A stretch of DNA of 64,000 nucleotides, taken from assembly GCF_029892045.1 (NCBI RefSeq), contig NZ_CP120368.1, positions 3,596,001 to 3,660,000 of the forward strand, in the 5' to 3' direction. The number at the start of each line of letters is the position of its first letter. Within the stretch, counting starts at the first letter, position 1. This DNA comes from Sinorhizobium numidicum. Lineage in GTDB: Bacteria; Pseudomonadota; Alphaproteobacteria; Rhizobiales; Rhizobiaceae. The notes below the pieces were generated by a model. The model did not search any database. It was not told the origin of the DNA and saw nothing but the letters and a program-made list of their open reading frames with translations. Of this stretch, positions 11,462-21,224 are shown piece by piece. Both the position numbers and the translations under genes were made by a program.

Positions 11462-12235
11462 ATGACATCTGCCTGCAATCCGACGATCCGGCGCATCGCC
11501 CTGACACTAGGGATTTTCAGCGCCATCTGCGGTGCGGCTGCGGCGGACGACGGCAAGACGATCAAGGGCGTCGTCGAACTCTTCACCAGCCAGGGCTGCT
11601 CATCCTGCCCGCCGGCGGACGCGGCACTGAAGAAGCTGGTCGATGAGGGCGACGTCGTGGCGCTCGCTTATCACGTCGATTACTGGAACTATCTCGGCTG
11701 GGCGGACACGCTCGCCTCCAAGGAGAATACCGAACGGCAATATGCCTATGCCCGCATGCTGGGTCGCAACGGTGTCTACACGCCCCAGGCTATACTGAAC
11801 GGGCGCGACCATATGAACGGGGCCGACTTGCCGGCGATCAAGAGCCGACTGGAAATGATGAGGGCCGGCGGCAAAGGGCTTGCCGTGCCGGTCGACGCGA
11901 CGATCGGCGGCGATGAGATCTCCATCAAGATCGGCGCCGGCGAAGGCAAGGCGAATGTGGTTGTCGTCTATTTCGATCGGGCCAAGGTGGTCGATGTCGA
12001 GAAGGGCGAAAACAGCGGCAAGCAGATCGCCTATTGGCATGCGGTGCGCGACATACAGACGATCGGCATGTGGGACGGCAAGCCCGCAGAATTTACGCTG
12101 CCTGCCTCGGTGCTGATCGAGGGCAACGGCAACAGCGGCTGCGCCGTCCTGCTGCAATCGATGAAGGATGCGGAAACGCCGGGCGCGATCGTCGGCGCCG
12201 CGACTGTTCTCGCTGGCCCGCAGGGGAAGCTCTGA
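11462..12235 (+). CDS. DUF1223 thioredoxin-like exported protein
   Basis: Exported protein of 257 aa with a signal peptide (cleavage near AAAADD, about residue 28). A DUF1223 domain follows with the CSSCPPAD redox-type motif and the conserved region AYHVDYWNYLGW. The family has a thioredoxin fold and unknown substrate. A periplasmic thiol function is inferred from the CxxC. It stands alone after the acnA terminator. Confidence 0.85.
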   Translation: MTSACNPTIRRIALTLGIFSAICGAAAADDGKTIKGVVELFTSQGCSSCPPADAALKKLVDEGDVVALAYHVDYWNYLGWADTLASKENTERQYAYARMLGRNGVYTPQAILNGRDHMNGADLPAIKSRLEMMRAGGKGLAVPVDATIGGDEISIKIGAGEGKANVVVVYFDRAKVVDVEKGENSGKQIAYWHAVRDIQTIGMWDGKPAEFTLPASVLIEGNGNSGCAVLLQSMKDAETPGAIVGAATVLAGPQGKL

Positions 12236-12595
12236 AGGGGCAAGGCATCGGGCGAAGCGGCTTTCCGGCCGCATCGCCACATCTCGCCGTGATGTTTCGC
12301 GGCGGGGGATGGTTCGGCCCGGCAGCATCGAGGGGCTGGGGCTGAGGGTTCGAAGTTACCGGACCGAACCGGCCATGACTGCGTTCGTGAACCTCCCGCA
12401 GCATGACGACCTGTCCGGACATACGGTGGCAACGACTCTGTCCGGCAGCGGTCGGAGTGTTGCGGTGAAATGGGGCGGCGATTTGACTGAATTGCGGCAA
12501 GGGCAAGAATTGCCCCCACTGTTCAACAGCTTCCGGCTTGCTTTTCAGTCTGTGTCAGGCACACTGTCATGGTCCTGTCACATCAGAAGGCCGGA
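12236..12595. other. Gap without a supported gene (360 bases)
   Basis: Between the DUF1223 and DUF2794 genes. Open frames here cross both flanks and look like shadows. It contains a small inverted repeat, GGGCAAgaaTTGCCC, at 12501-12515, about 80 bases upstream of the DUF2794 start, and probably the promoter of that gene. No repeat family was recognised. Confidence 0.5.
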
Positions 12596-13006
12596 ATGCC
12601 GATGACCGATCAACCGGATTTGCCGCGAGGCGAAACGCGTCACCAGGGCCAGACCACTTCGCAAGTGGTCGTCGATTTTCACGAATACAAACAAGCTAAA
12701 AATCCTCCTCCCGTCACATTCCATCGCCGTGAGCTGGACCAGATTCTACGGGTCTATGGCCGCATGGTCGGCGAAGGTGAATGGCGCGACTATGCGATCG
12801 ACCACCTGAGGGACCGCGCCGTCTTCTCGGTATTCAAGCGCTCGGGAGAGGTACCCCTCTATCGGATAGAAAAGAACCCCAAGTTCGCGGCGAAGCAGGG
12901 TGCCTATAGCGTGCTCAACGCCCACGGCACGATATTGAAACGCGGCCACGAACTCGCCCAAGTGCTCAAGGTGCTCGATAAGGTGCTGAAACTCGTCGAG
13001 ACCTGA
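12596..13006 (+). CDS. DUF2794 domain protein
   Basis: Conserved alphaproteobacterial protein of unknown function, about 136 aa. The domain is recognised by FHRRELDQILRVYGRM and GEWRDYAIDHL, followed by EVPLYRIEKNPK and a lysine-rich helical end (VLKVLDKVLKLVE). The ATG at 12596 has AAGG five bases upstream; the ATG two codons later at 12602 is also possible. The N-terminus is polar and probably disordered. There is no signal peptide or membrane helix, so it is probably cytoplasmic. Confidence 0.8.
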   Translation: MPMTDQPDLPRGETRHQGQTTSQVVVDFHEYKQAKNPPPVTFHRRELDQILRVYGRMVGEGEWRDYAIDHLRDRAVFSVFKRSGEVPLYRIEKNPKFAAKQGAYSVLNAHGTILKRGHELAQVLKVLDKVLKLVET

Positions 13007-13146
13007 TGCGAGAATTGGAACAAATTGGAGCGGGATGGTTTCTCGCTCGATTGCGTGGTTCTCGCACCGGTGCCGACCCTTTGTGCATCTAAAAAGCACC
13101 TCGAGTGGCGCGTAGTTTTTTCGTAGATCGATTCCGACCTACGGCG

Positions 13147-13196
13147 CCCATACGCTTTTCAGCACAAAGATCGCTCTACACTTTGAATTGCCGCAG
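13147..13196 (-). repeat. Degenerate family 1 (RIME-like) element
   Basis: GCGCCCATACGCTTTTCAGC followed by CAAAGATCGCTCTACACTTTG and AATTGCCGCA. The module order is that of the intact elements, with many substitutions. Confidence 0.55.
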
Positions 13197-13215
13197 CGAA
13201 AAGCGCGGGCGAAGA

Positions 13216-13773
13216 TCAACTCCGGTAAAGCGTATCCGGATAGAGACCTTCCGTGGGGGCCGTGGCCATTCCCTCGCCAAGTGGCAGTTGCATGATGACG
13301 GTATCGAGCCAGCGGCCGTGCTTGAAACCGGTCGCCTTCATCAGCCCCTGCTGTTCGAAGCCGAGAGCGCTGTGCACGGCAATGGAGGAGGATTGCGCAC
13401 CGCCGATCACCGCCACCATCTGACGGAAGCCGAGCGCGGTGCAGCGCTTGACGAGCTCGGTGAGCAGAGCCTTCCCCGCGCCCTTTCCGCGCGCCTCCGG
13501 CGCGAGATAGATCGAGTCCTCGACCAGGAACCGATAGGCCGCGCGGGTGCGAAATGCGGAGGCATAAGCATAGCCGATTACCGCTGCGGTATCGTCCATG
13601 GCAACGATGTAGGGATAGCCACTGCCTGTGATGGTCGAGAAGCGCAGGGCCATCTCGGCCTCGGACGGAGGCACAATCTCGTAGGTAGCGACACCGTTTA
13701 AGACGGATTCGCGATAGATCTCGGTAATGGCGGGAAGATCGGCGGCGACAGCGTCGCGAAGGGTAATCGTCAT
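13216..13773 (-). CDS. GNAT N-acetyltransferase, phosphinothricin acetyltransferase-like
   Basis: Cytoplasmic acetyl-CoA dependent N-acetyltransferase of 185 aa. The acetyl-CoA binding motif is LAPEARGKGAGKALL. The segments RDAVAADLPAITEIY, EDSIYL and HSALGFEQQG are typical of the Pat/Bar subgroup. That subgroup acetylates phosphinothricin or methionine derivatives such as methionine sulfoximine. The true substrate cannot be read from sequence. It is transcribed alone, with a repeat remnant in its upstream region. Confidence 0.8.
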   Translation of the reverse strand: MTITLRDAVAADLPAITEIYRESVLNGVATYEIVPPSEAEMALRFSTITGSGYPYIVAMDDTAAVIGYAYASAFRTRAAYRFLVEDSIYLAPEARGKGAGKALLTELVKRCTALGFRQMVAVIGGAQSSSIAVHSALGFEQQGLMKATGFKHGRWLDTVIMQLPLGEGMATAPTEGLYPDTLYRS

Positions 13774-13798
13774 GGAGTTCTTCGTCGTTTCGATTGCC

Positions 13799-13850
13799 TA
13801 CAGCGCCGTGTGTCCTTTCAGACGACAGGGGATCGCTGCAGTAGGCAATC
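13799..13850 (-). repeat. Partial family 1 (RIME-like) element
   Basis: CTACAGCGCCGTGTGTCCTT followed by TCAGACGACAGGGGATCGCTG. This is the outer half of the element, without the palindromic end. Confidence 0.6.
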
Positions 13851-13887
13851 GCACGAAGCGGCTGAACCGATCAAGTTCCATAGCAAC

Positions 13888-13914
13888 AAAAAAGGCGGCC
13901 AAGGCCGCCTTTTT
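13888..13914 (-). terminator. Rho-independent terminator of the BI-1 family gene
   Basis: Stem AAGGCGGCC/GGCCGCCTT flanked by A and T runs on both sides, so it could also act bidirectionally. It lies about 20 bases past the stop at 13932. Confidence 0.85.
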
Positions 13915-13931
13915 CGTCAATTCCGTTCGTA

Positions 13932-14669
13932 CTACTCGTTCTTGTTGCCAAGGAACTGCAGCAGGAACATGAACAGGTTGATGAAGTCAAGATAGAGCGT
14001 CAGCGCGCCCATGATAGCCTTGCGCCCGGCAACCGCGACGTCATCGGCTTCGAAGTACATTTCCTTGATCTTTTGGGTGTCGTAGGCGGTCAGGCCGGCA
14101 AAGATCAGCACGCCGATCACCGAGATGGCGAAGCCGAGCGCCGAAGAGGCAAGGAAGATGTTGACGATGGACGCGATGATCAGGCCGAAGAGGCCCATGA
14201 TCAGGAACGTGCCGAAGCCCGACAGATCCTTCTTCGTCGTGTAGCCGTAGAGCGACAGGGCGCCAAATGAGGCGGCCGTCACGAAGAACGTCTGCACGAT
14301 GCTCTGACCGGTGAAGACCAGGAAGATCGAGGAGAGCGAAAGGCCCATCAGCGCTGCGTAAATCCAGAACGTCGTCTGTGCGGCGGAAACGCTCATGGAG
14401 TTGATGCGGAAGCTCATGAAGAAAACCAACGCCAGCGGCGCCAGCATCACGACCCACCTCAGCGGTGAGGCATAGATAAGCTGGGCGAAAGCCTCGTTGG
14501 AGGCTGCGAGCGCAAAGGTTCCGTAAGCTGCCACACCGGTGATCGCCAGCCCGAGAGCCATCAGGTTGTAGACCTTCAGCATGTAAGCGCGAAGGCCTTC
14601 ATCGATCACGGCACCCGCCTGAGCGCCGGCGGGCGACATTCGGGTTTGGTAGTTTCTCAGATCAGCCAT
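13932..14669 (-). CDS. Bax inhibitor-1/YccA family membrane protein
   Basis: Integral membrane protein of 245 aa with about seven hydrophobic helices and a short charged C-terminus (LGNKNE). The family features are GLAITGVAAYGTF and LTAYDTQKIKEMY, the latter carrying the acidic residue near the last helices. Bacterial relatives (YccA, YbhL) interact with FtsH or act as pH-sensitive calcium leaks. Which applies here is unknown. It is monocistronic, with a promoter candidate and a clear terminator. Confidence 0.88.
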   Translation of the reverse strand: MADLRNYQTRMSPAGAQAGAVIDEGLRAYMLKVYNLMALGLAITGVAAYGTFALAASNEAFAQLIYASPLRWVVMLAPLALVFFMSFRINSMSVSAAQTTFWIYAALMGLSLSSIFLVFTGQSIVQTFFVTAASFGALSLYGYTTKKDLSGFGTFLIMGLFGLIIASIVNIFLASSALGFAISVIGVLIFAGLTAYDTQKIKEMYFEADDVAVAGRKAIMGALTLYLDFINLFMFLLQFLGNKNE

Positions 14670-14774
14670 TGTTTCCTCATTTAAGCCCCGGTTGAAGTGA
14701 CGGTGTCGGGCGGTAAGTGTCTGTCCTTAAAGCGCCCAGGCGCCGCTGCGGGGCTCCAGCATGCCTGTGCACAA

Positions 14775-14803
14775 ATATGATGTCGAAAGCTGTCACGCAC
14801 AAG
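14775..14803 (-). promoter_or_regulatory. Possible promoter of the BI-1 family gene
   Basis: On the minus strand, CTTGTG (14803-14798), 17 bases, then TCATAT (14780-14775). It matches the S. meliloti CTTGAC-N17-CTATAT pattern at four of six positions in each box. Confidence 0.4.
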
Positions 14804-14879
14804 ACCCAAGCCGCCGGAATCGAGCAAAGCCAAGGTTTCAGGCATCAAAGAAGGGTGATTAACGGTTAAATCGCGGCGC

Positions 14880-17435
14880 TCACAGCTCGCGCAGCACCGG
14901 TGCGGCTTTCTGCCCGAGAATTCGCCAGGTTCCAGCAAGGCCGATGCCGACTGTCATGACGAGCGCAACGACGATCGTTGCGACCGCCACATCGGGCAGG
15001 AAACTGGACGGCAGCGTCATCACGCGGCTGACGACGAACCAGGCCGATGCCGCTCCGGCGAACAGCGCAAACACAGCGGTCGCAAAGCCCAGGATGATAT
15101 ATTCATAGCTGAAGGCGCGGATCAGCGTTGCCCGGGTGGCACCAAGCGTTTTCAGCACCACCGCATCGTGAATACGCGCGCGATTGCCGGCGGCAAGCGC
15201 GCCGGCCAGCACGAGCACGGAGGCAATGAGAGCGACGGCGGCGGCAGCGCGGATAGCCGTTGCCAGCTGTCCGAGAAGCGTGTTGACGATATCGAGCGCA
15301 TCCTTCACGCGGACGCTCGTGATCGTCGGATAGGTATTGGTGACGGCCTTCAGCACGGCCGCTTCTTCCGCCGCCGTTGCGCCGGAATCGATGATGGTCG
15401 CCAGCCACGCGTGCGGCGCGCCGGCGAAGGTATTCGGCGAGAACACCATCACGAAATTGATCGACAGCGATTCCCATTCGACATTGCGGAAATTGGCGAT
15501 CCGGGCAGTAATATTGCGTCCGAGCACATTTACCGTGACGGTGTCGCCGAGCTTGAGCCCGAGCTCGGCCGCCTCTTCCGCGGAGAAGGAGACGAGCGGC
15601 TCTCCACTGTAATCCCCCGGCCACCAGGCTCCTTCGGTGAGCGTCGAGCCCTCTGGGCTGTTCCTCGCATAGGTAATGCCGCGGTCTCCGCGCAGCACCC
15701 ATTGACCGCCGGGCGGAACGTTGCGGCTGTTCACGTCTTCGCCGTTGAGCGCGATGATCCGGCCGCGCAGCATCGGCACTTCGACGACCTTGCCCTTCGG
15801 CATCGCTCGACCGAGCAATGACCGAAAACCGTCGATCTCGCTACCCTGGATGTCGACGAAGAAAAAGTTGGGCGCACGCTCCGCCATATTGCCGGAGAGT
15901 TCGCGCCGGAGATTGCCGTCGATGAGCGCCAGCGTCACGAGAAGCGCGAGGCCGAGGCCGAGTGACAGAACGACCGACGGCGTCAGTGCGCCTGGCCGAT
16001 GAATATTGCCGATCGCCAGCCTCAAAGCGGGCGAGTTCACGCGCGGGCTGCGCCGCGCGAGCCATGATATCAGGAGCGACACCCCGCGCAGCATAATAAA
16101 GGCAAAGGCGACTGCGCCGAGAAAGATCAGCGAAATCGAACGGTCGTAGGCCGTCCAGACGGCAAGCCCAGCGAGTGCCGCGAGGCAGATCAGAGCGCCA
16201 GTCAGATAGGGCCAGGCGGGAAAGCCGGTCGGCTCAAATCCCTGCTGCCGGAAAAGCGCGGTGGCCGGCACCCGGCGCGCGCGGCCGAGCGGCAGAACCG
16301 CGAAGGCGAGCGCCGTCAACAAGCCGAACAGCGCCGCAAGACCGAGCGCCGAAGGATAGAGCCGGAACGATGTCGGGAGCGGCAGCACGTCGGCGAGAAA
16401 CTGGGCGGCGACGAAGGGGATCAGCGCGCCGAGCACGAGACCGAATGCAATGCCGATCAGCGCGATCATCAGGATCTGCGCAAGATAGATCGTGGCGACC
16501 AGGGATGCCGGAGCGCCCAGGCACTTGAATGTCGCGATCACGCTGCGCTTGCCGTCCAGATAAGCCCGTACCGCGTTGGCGACACCGACGCCGCCGACGA
16601 TCAGAGCGGTCAGGCCGACGAGGGTCAGGAATTGGGAGAAACGGGTGATGTTCGCCGTCAGCGACGGGGCGGCATTGCCACTTGTCCGGATCGACCAGCC
16701 GGCGGCCGGAAAGCGAGCCTCCGCAACGGCACGAACGGACGCGACCTGTGCAGGGTCTGCCAGCTTCACCTTGTAAGTGTGCTCGACAAGACTGCCGGTC
16801 TGCACCAGCCCGGAGGCGGAAAGCGCTTCGGCAGATATCATCAGCCGCGGAGCAAAGCCGAATCCGTCGGAAAGGGCGTCCGGCTCGCGGACGACCGTGG
16901 CATTGATCCTGATCCGTGCATTGCCGAGCAGGATTTCGCCTCCCGGAGCAATGCCGAGGCGCTCCAGGAGCAGAGGTGCTGCGGCGGCGCCGAAGACCTC
17001 ACCCTGCTTCGATAATAGTTCGGCAAGCGGCTTTGCCGGTTCGCTTTCGAGAATGCCGTATAACGGGTAGGTGCGATCGACGGCCTTCAACTCCACTAAG
17101 GCCTGATTCGACCCGTCGGGAAGCCGCGCCATGGAACGCAGGCCCGATGAAACCGCAACGCTGCCCAGGCTGTCGAGGAAAGCGCGTTCGTCGCCCGTTG
17201 CCACGCGATTGTTGAGTTCAAAGCGAATGTCGCCGGCGAGAAGCTCCTGGCCCTGCGAAGCGATGGTCGCGCTGATCGATTGCGACAACGAATTGACGCC
17301 GGCGATGGCGGCCGTGCCGAGCGCTATGCAGGCGAGAAAAATATAGAAGCCCCGAAGCCCACCGCGCATTTCGCGCAGGGCGAGGCGGAGGGCGAGGAAC
17401 AGGCGAAGGCGGTTGACGGCGCTTGCCTCGCTCAT
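14880..17435 (-). CDS. ABC transporter permease, FtsX/YbbP type
   Basis: Large inner-membrane permease of 851 aa in the FtsX/MacB superfamily, with the two FtsX core regions separated by periplasmic domains. It has one N-terminal helix at about residues 28-50 and clusters of helices near 270-480 and in the last 150 residues. Its ATG overlaps the stop of the ATPase gene (ATGA). Size, the adjacent ATPase and the divergent TesA-like gene match the E. coli tesA-ybbA-ybbP arrangement. The substrate is unknown; lipoprotein or lysophospholipid handling has been proposed for relatives. Confidence 0.85.
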   Translation of the reverse strand: MSEASAVNRLRLFLALRLALREMRGGLRGFYIFLACIALGTAAIAGVNSLSQSISATIASQGQELLAGDIRFELNNRVATGDERAFLDSLGSVAVSSGLRSMARLPDGSNQALVELKAVDRTYPLYGILESEPAKPLAELLSKQGEVFGAAAAPLLLERLGIAPGGEILLGNARIRINATVVREPDALSDGFGFAPRLMISAEALSASGLVQTGSLVEHTYKVKLADPAQVASVRAVAEARFPAAGWSIRTSGNAAPSLTANITRFSQFLTLVGLTALIVGGVGVANAVRAYLDGKRSVIATFKCLGAPASLVATIYLAQILMIALIGIAFGLVLGALIPFVAAQFLADVLPLPTSFRLYPSALGLAALFGLLTALAFAVLPLGRARRVPATALFRQQGFEPTGFPAWPYLTGALICLAALAGLAVWTAYDRSISLIFLGAVAFAFIMLRGVSLLISWLARRSPRVNSPALRLAIGNIHRPGALTPSVVLSLGLGLALLVTLALIDGNLRRELSGNMAERAPNFFFVDIQGSEIDGFRSLLGRAMPKGKVVEVPMLRGRIIALNGEDVNSRNVPPGGQWVLRGDRGITYARNSPEGSTLTEGAWWPGDYSGEPLVSFSAEEAAELGLKLGDTVTVNVLGRNITARIANFRNVEWESLSINFVMVFSPNTFAGAPHAWLATIIDSGATAAEEAAVLKAVTNTYPTITSVRVKDALDIVNTLLGQLATAIRAAAAVALIASVLVLAGALAAGNRARIHDAVVLKTLGATRATLIRAFSYEYIILGFATAVFALFAGAASAWFVVSRVMTLPSSFLPDVAVATIVVALVMTVGIGLAGTWRILGQKAAPVLREL

Positions 17436-18157
17436 GCCGATGCTGCCCCCTGGCGAATCGAGGCGGACAGCGGCTCGGCTTCACCGCCCGAGACGATTTC
17501 GCCGGAACGCATCCGCACCTGTCGCGCGCAGCGGCCGGCGAGCGCAGCGTCATGTGTCACGAGGATCAGCGTCGTGCCGCGCTCGCGCTGCTCGGCAAAG
17601 AGCAAGTCGGCGATCTGCCGGCCGGTTTCGGCGTCCAGATTACCCGTCGGCTCGTCGGCGATCAGCAGCTTCGGCGAAGGCGCGAGCGCCCGAGCGATCG
17701 CCACGCGCTGCTGCTCACCGCCGGAAAGCTGCCCGGGATAGTGCGTCAGGCGCTCTCCGAGCCCGACCGCGACAAGCTCCCGGCGGGCGATATCGAAGGC
17801 GTTGCGGACGTTTGCGAGCTCCAACGGCACCGCGACGTTCTCGAGCGCGGTCATATTCGGGATGAGGTGAAAGGACTGGAAGACGATGCCGACATTGCGC
17901 CCGCGAAAATCGGCGAGCTTGTCCTCGCTCAAGCGGTGCAGGGATGTGCCGTCGATGACGATCTCGCCGCCGTCGAGTTGTTCGAGCCCGGCCAGGACCA
18001 TCAGCAGTGTCGACTTTCCCGATCCGGAAGGACCGACGATGCCGACGGACTCGCCGGCGTCGATCGTAAGACTGACGCCCTTCAGCACATGTACCGAGGC
18101 CGCGGCCTCGCCGAGGGTCAAGTCCGCATTTTTCAGCTCGATGATGGTTCTTGCCAC
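17432..18157 (-). CDS. ABC transporter ATP-binding protein, YbbA/LolD type
   Basis: ATPase of 241 aa. Walker A is GPSGSGKST, the signature LSGGEQQR, Walker B LLIADEP, and the switch His lies in VTHD. It belongs to the LolD/MacB/YbbA group that pairs with FtsX-type permeases. It is first in a two-gene operon with the 851-aa permease and shares a 70-base divergent promoter region with the esterase gene at 18228. Confidence 0.88.
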   Translation of the reverse strand: MARTIIELKNADLTLGEAAASVHVLKGVSLTIDAGESVGIVGPSGSGKSTLLMVLAGLEQLDGGEIVIDGTSLHRLSEDKLADFRGRNVGIVFQSFHLIPNMTALENVAVPLELANVRNAFDIARRELVAVGLGERLTHYPGQLSGGEQQRVAIARALAPSPKLLIADEPTGNLDAETGRQIADLLFAEQRERGTTLILVTHDAALAGRCARQVRMRSGEIVSGGEAEPLSASIRQGAASA

Positions 18158-18227
18158 GCGAAATAGCCCTATATGAAATTTAATATGATGACGAGATCAT
18201 TACCCGCCGGGATTTAGGAACGAGCTT

Positions 18228-18869
18228 ATGGCATTAAAAGATTTTCTGCCCTTTTTCTTAAGCATCGCAATGACAATTGCGTTATCTGCGGTTGCCCGTG
18301 CGGAAAACGTGAGTGTCGTCGCCTTTGGCGACAGCCTGATGGCCGGTTACCAGCTCCCCCCGGAAGATGCCTTTCCGACCCGTCTGGAAAAGGCTCTGAA
18401 AGAAAAAGGGCTCGATGTCACCATCGCCAACGCCGGCGTTTCCGGCGACACGACCTCCGGCGGCCTTGCCCGCATCGACTGGTCGGTGCCGGACGGCACC
18501 AAAGGCGTAATCCTTGAACTCGGCGCCAATGACGCGCTGCGCGGCATTCCGCCCGAAGAGACGCGGAAGAACCTGGAAGCGATGATTTCTCGGCTGAAGG
18601 AACGCGGCATCGCCGTGCTGCTTGCAGGAATGATGGCGCCGCCGAATATGGGCTCGGATTATGCGGCGCGCTTCAATCCTATTTATCCCGAACTCGCTCG
18701 GGAACATAAGCTGGAGTTGTACCCTTTCTTCCTGGACGGCGTCGTGACCGAGGCGGGCTTGAAGCTCGACGACGGCATGCACCCGAACAGCGATGGCATC
18801 GGCACGATGGTCGAACGTTTTCTTCCGACCGCCGAGCGTTTCATCAACTCTCTTGCGAAAGGAGAGTGA
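18228..18869 (+). CDS. SGNH-hydrolase esterase, TesA-like
   Basis: Periplasmic esterase, thioesterase or lysophospholipase of 213 aa with a signal peptide (about residues 1-25, ending AVARAEN). The SGNH blocks are all visible: FGDSLMAG (catalytic Ser), the block II Gly near GVSGDTTSG, GAND with its Asn, and DGMHPN with the catalytic Asp and His. It is divergent from the YbbAP-like genes, a conserved arrangement, so a joint envelope-lipid role is plausible. Similar genes are often labelled arylesterase. Confidence 0.9.
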   Translation: MALKDFLPFFLSIAMTIALSAVARAENVSVVAFGDSLMAGYQLPPEDAFPTRLEKALKEKGLDVTIANAGVSGDTTSGGLARIDWSVPDGTKGVILELGANDALRGIPPEETRKNLEAMISRLKERGIAVLLAGMMAPPNMGSDYAARFNPIYPELAREHKLELYPFFLDGVVTEAGLKLDDGMHPNSDGIGTMVERFLPTAERFINSLAKGE

Positions 18870-18983
18870 CCAAGCATCCACAGTTAAGAGAAAGTTAATA
18901 CCTGAGCACATTAAATAATGGTTGCGTGCAGACTCGATGCGTGATTCGCTTGAGACATCTGCAAGAGATTCGGGGAGCTCGCC

Positions 18984-19571
18984 ATGCCGAGACTATTCAC
19001 CGCCCTCGAAATTCCGCGCAATGCAGCAATGAGTCTTTCGCTGCTGCGCGGAGGTCTTCCCGGAGCTCGATGGATCGATGTGGAGAACTACCACATCACC
19101 CTTCGCTTCATCGGCGACGTGGACTGGCGCACCGCAGACGAAATCATCGACAGGCTCGATCGCATCGAGCGGCCGGAATTCCAGCTGCAGCTGGCCGGCA
19201 CTGGCGCCTTCGGTTCGAAAAAGCCACACTCGGTCTGGGCCGGTGTGAGCAACAATCCGGAAATGTACGCGCTTCAGGCGGAAATCGAGCGCATCTGCCA
19301 GCGCCTCGGGCTGGCGCCGGACCCGCGCAAGTTCACGCCGCACGTCACGCTCGCGAGATTGCGCTCCTCGCGCGTCGAGGATGTCGTCGAATATCTGTCC
19401 GGGCGCGGCAATTTCGTCACCTCGCCTTTCACGGTTTCTCGCTTCGTTCTTCTGTCATCGCGCGATTCCGTCGGGGGCGGCCCCTATCTGACGGAAGAGG
19501 TTTTCCCGCTTCACGAAGCACGTTCGAGCTTTGCAAGCAACGACGAGCATCCGGCCTCCAGCATCTGGTAA
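18984..19571 (+). CDS. thpR: RNA 2',3'-cyclic phosphodiesterase
   Basis: 2H phosphoesterase of 195 aa acting on 2',3'-cyclic phosphate RNA ends (the old 2'-5' RNA ligase family). The two catalytic HxTx motifs are HITL at His37 and HVTL at His120. Ribosome site and start are conventional: ATG at 18984 after GGGGAG. Its last 61 bases overlap, tail to tail, the 3' end of the phosphatase gene on the other strand. Confidence 0.88.
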   Translation: MPRLFTALEIPRNAAMSLSLLRGGLPGARWIDVENYHITLRFIGDVDWRTADEIIDRLDRIERPEFQLQLAGTGAFGSKKPHSVWAGVSNNPEMYALQAEIERICQRLGLAPDPRKFTPHVTLARLRSSRVEDVVEYLSGRGNFVTSPFTVSRFVLLSSRDSVGGGPYLTEEVFPLHEARSSFASNDEHPASSIW

Positions 19572-19984
19572 AGCGCTTCGAAGGCGTCCGCAGTCTCGTA
19601 GTAAGGATCCGGAACGTCGTTGTGGCGCCCAGCGGCGTAATGCATAAAAAGGTGCACCTTTTCTGCTGCCGTTGATGGAGCCAGGGCGAGCAGGTCGCGG
19701 ACGTTGGCGCTGTCCATGCCGAGAATCAGGTCGAAAGCCGCAAAATCCGCGGCGCCGATCTTTCGCCCGCGCAAGCCGGCTATGTCGATCCTGTGAGCTC
19801 TCGCCACCGCAATCGAGCGCCGATCGGGCGGATCGCCGATATGCCATGCACCGGTGCCGGCGGAATCGACCACGATTGCCGATGAGTGGCCGGCCCGACT
19901 TGCGAGATCGCGCATTAGGCCTTCCGCCAGCGGCGAGCGGCAGATATTGCCGAGACAAACAAAGAGAATTCTGACCGGTTTCAT
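19511..19984 (-). CDS. Low-molecular-weight protein tyrosine phosphatase
   Basis: Cytoplasmic phosphatase of 157 aa. The P-loop CLGNICRS has catalytic Cys10 and Arg16 at the N-terminus, and the catalytic acid is in VPDPYYE. The ATG at 19984 places the P-loop at the normal distance. In-frame starts at 20035 (ATG) and 20047 (TTG) would add an unusual N-terminal extension. In rhizobia such enzymes can act on exopolysaccharide tyrosine kinases, but no polysaccharide genes are nearby and related enzymes can be arsenate reductases. It converges on and overlaps thpR. Confidence 0.88.
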   Translation of the reverse strand: MKPVRILFVCLGNICRSPLAEGLMRDLASRAGHSSAIVVDSAGTGAWHIGDPPDRRSIAVARAHRIDIAGLRGRKIGAADFAAFDLILGMDSANVRDLLALAPSTAAEKVHLFMHYAAGRHNDVPDPYYETADAFEALYQMLEAGCSSLLAKLERAS

Positions 19985-20067
19985 GCTAACCATTGAAAGT
20001 GACGCGGCCTGACGGGCGTCATTAGGCGATGCCATCGTTAAACACAAAGACGAAGGGAGGAAACAGC

Positions 20068-20385
20068 ATGAGGCCTGAAAAGCTGGATGCCGCGGCGATC
20101 GCCGAACATCTGCACAAGATGGAAGGCTGGGTGCTTGCCGAGGACGGCGCCTCTATCTGGAAGGCGTTTCGCTTCAAAAATTTTGCCGAGGCCTTCAGCT
20201 TCATGACGCAATGCGCGCTTGCCGCCGAGAAACTCGACCATCATCCGGAATGGTTCAATGTCTACAACAAAGTGGACGTTACGCTTTCGACCCATGACGC
20301 GAACGGGTTGACCGAGCTCGATTTCAAACTGGCGGCGAAGATGGATCATGCGGCCGCCGGTCGGATGCCCGATCATTTGAAATAG
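20068..20385 (+). CDS. phhB: 4a-hydroxytetrahydrobiopterin dehydratase
   Basis: Pterin-4a-carbinolamine dehydratase of 105 aa that recycles the pterin cofactor of aromatic amino acid hydroxylases. The signature DHHPEW and the motif [12 protein letters not shown] are present. The ATG at 20068 is chosen for the strong GGGAGG seven bases upstream and the family length. The frame extends 13 codons further upstream to another ATG at 20029. Phenylalanine hydroxylase is not in the window. Confidence 0.9.
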   Translation: MRPEKLDAAAIAEHLHKMEGWVLAEDGASIWKAFRFKNFAEAFSFMTQCALAAEKLDHHPEWFNVYNKVDVTLSTHDANGLTELDFKLAAKMDHAAAGRMPDHLK

Positions 20386-20434
20386 CCCCTGCGCTTCCCA
20401 TATCAGACTGCGGTGTCAAACCGGAACGGACGCG

Positions 20435-20812
20435 ATGGACGATATCAAGATCGGTGAAATTCTCTTACCCGGCGAAGAGTCGGAACAGGAGCGCCGGGAG
20501 CGTAAGGTGCGCCGCCGTTTCTGGCCGACCTTTCGCCGCGCGGCTCGCCAAGTCCCGTTCAGCCGCGACCTCGTGGCCGCCTACTATTGCGCCGTCGATC
20601 CGAAGACGCCGACGCGCACGCGGGGCATATTGTTGGCCGCGCTCGCCTACTTCGTCCTGCCGCTCGATTTCGTGCCCGACATGCTGGCGGTCGTCGGCTT
20701 CTCCGATGACATCGCCGTGCTGACCGCGGCCTTCGCCGCAATCAGCGGTCAGATCAAGGAAGCCCACTATCGGAAGGCCGACGAGGCCCTGCACGACAAG
20801 CCGGATGAGTGA
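20435..20812 (+). CDS. YkvA/DUF1232 family protein
   Basis: Small membrane-associated protein of 125 aa with unknown function. The DUF1232 core is visible as LLAALAYFVLPLDFVPDML, then a GFSDDIAVL segment. The N-terminal 35 residues are charged. It follows phhB by 49 bases on the same strand and may be co-transcribed. No catalytic motif is evident. Confidence 0.85.
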   Translation: MDDIKIGEILLPGEESEQERRERKVRRRFWPTFRRAARQVPFSRDLVAAYYCAVDPKTPTRTRGILLAALAYFVLPLDFVPDMLAVVGFSDDIAVLTAAFAAISGQIKEAHYRKADEALHDKPDE

Positions 20813-21224
20813 ACGCGCGATCGACGTAGCGGCACGATACGCCCGTGTAAGCGAAGGTCGCCGCATTCCTGCTGCAAAGACAAACTCTTGCCCGATTCTT
20901 TGTGACATAGATTCCGGAAACGCGACGGCTGCATGCGAGAAGGCCGCAGAACGGCCCGTCGCGAGAGATTTGAGACAGGATTCCACGGCCCTCTACCACC
21001 GACCGTTGACTGACCGGCGCATCCGCAGGCAGAAGAACCCAGGCCGAAGGGATGGCTAGGTTCGATGCTCGGGTATGCAGTGGCCCGTTTTGGGCGGAAA
21101 CGAAGCGGACTTTCGGTATCGTTGACGGTTTAGTAACCTGAATTAAGTCAAAATAAATCAAATCGTGACTATGCGTTGCCCGTCTGACCCGGGCGATCGT
21201 GAGCAAGAAAAGCGGCAGGAACTC
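20813..21224. other. Gap without a supported gene (412 bases)
   Basis: The open frame at 20805-21059 (84 codons) has no recognisable domain, no ribosome site and overlaps the YkvA gene, so it is not called. The last 100 bases before 21225 are AT-rich (TTAAGTCAAAATAAATCAAA) and probably hold the promoter of the IalB family gene. Confidence 0.5.

Noticed and set aside
20805..21059. 84-codon open frame after the YkvA gene
   Set aside because: No ribosome site, no family features, and it starts inside the preceding gene.
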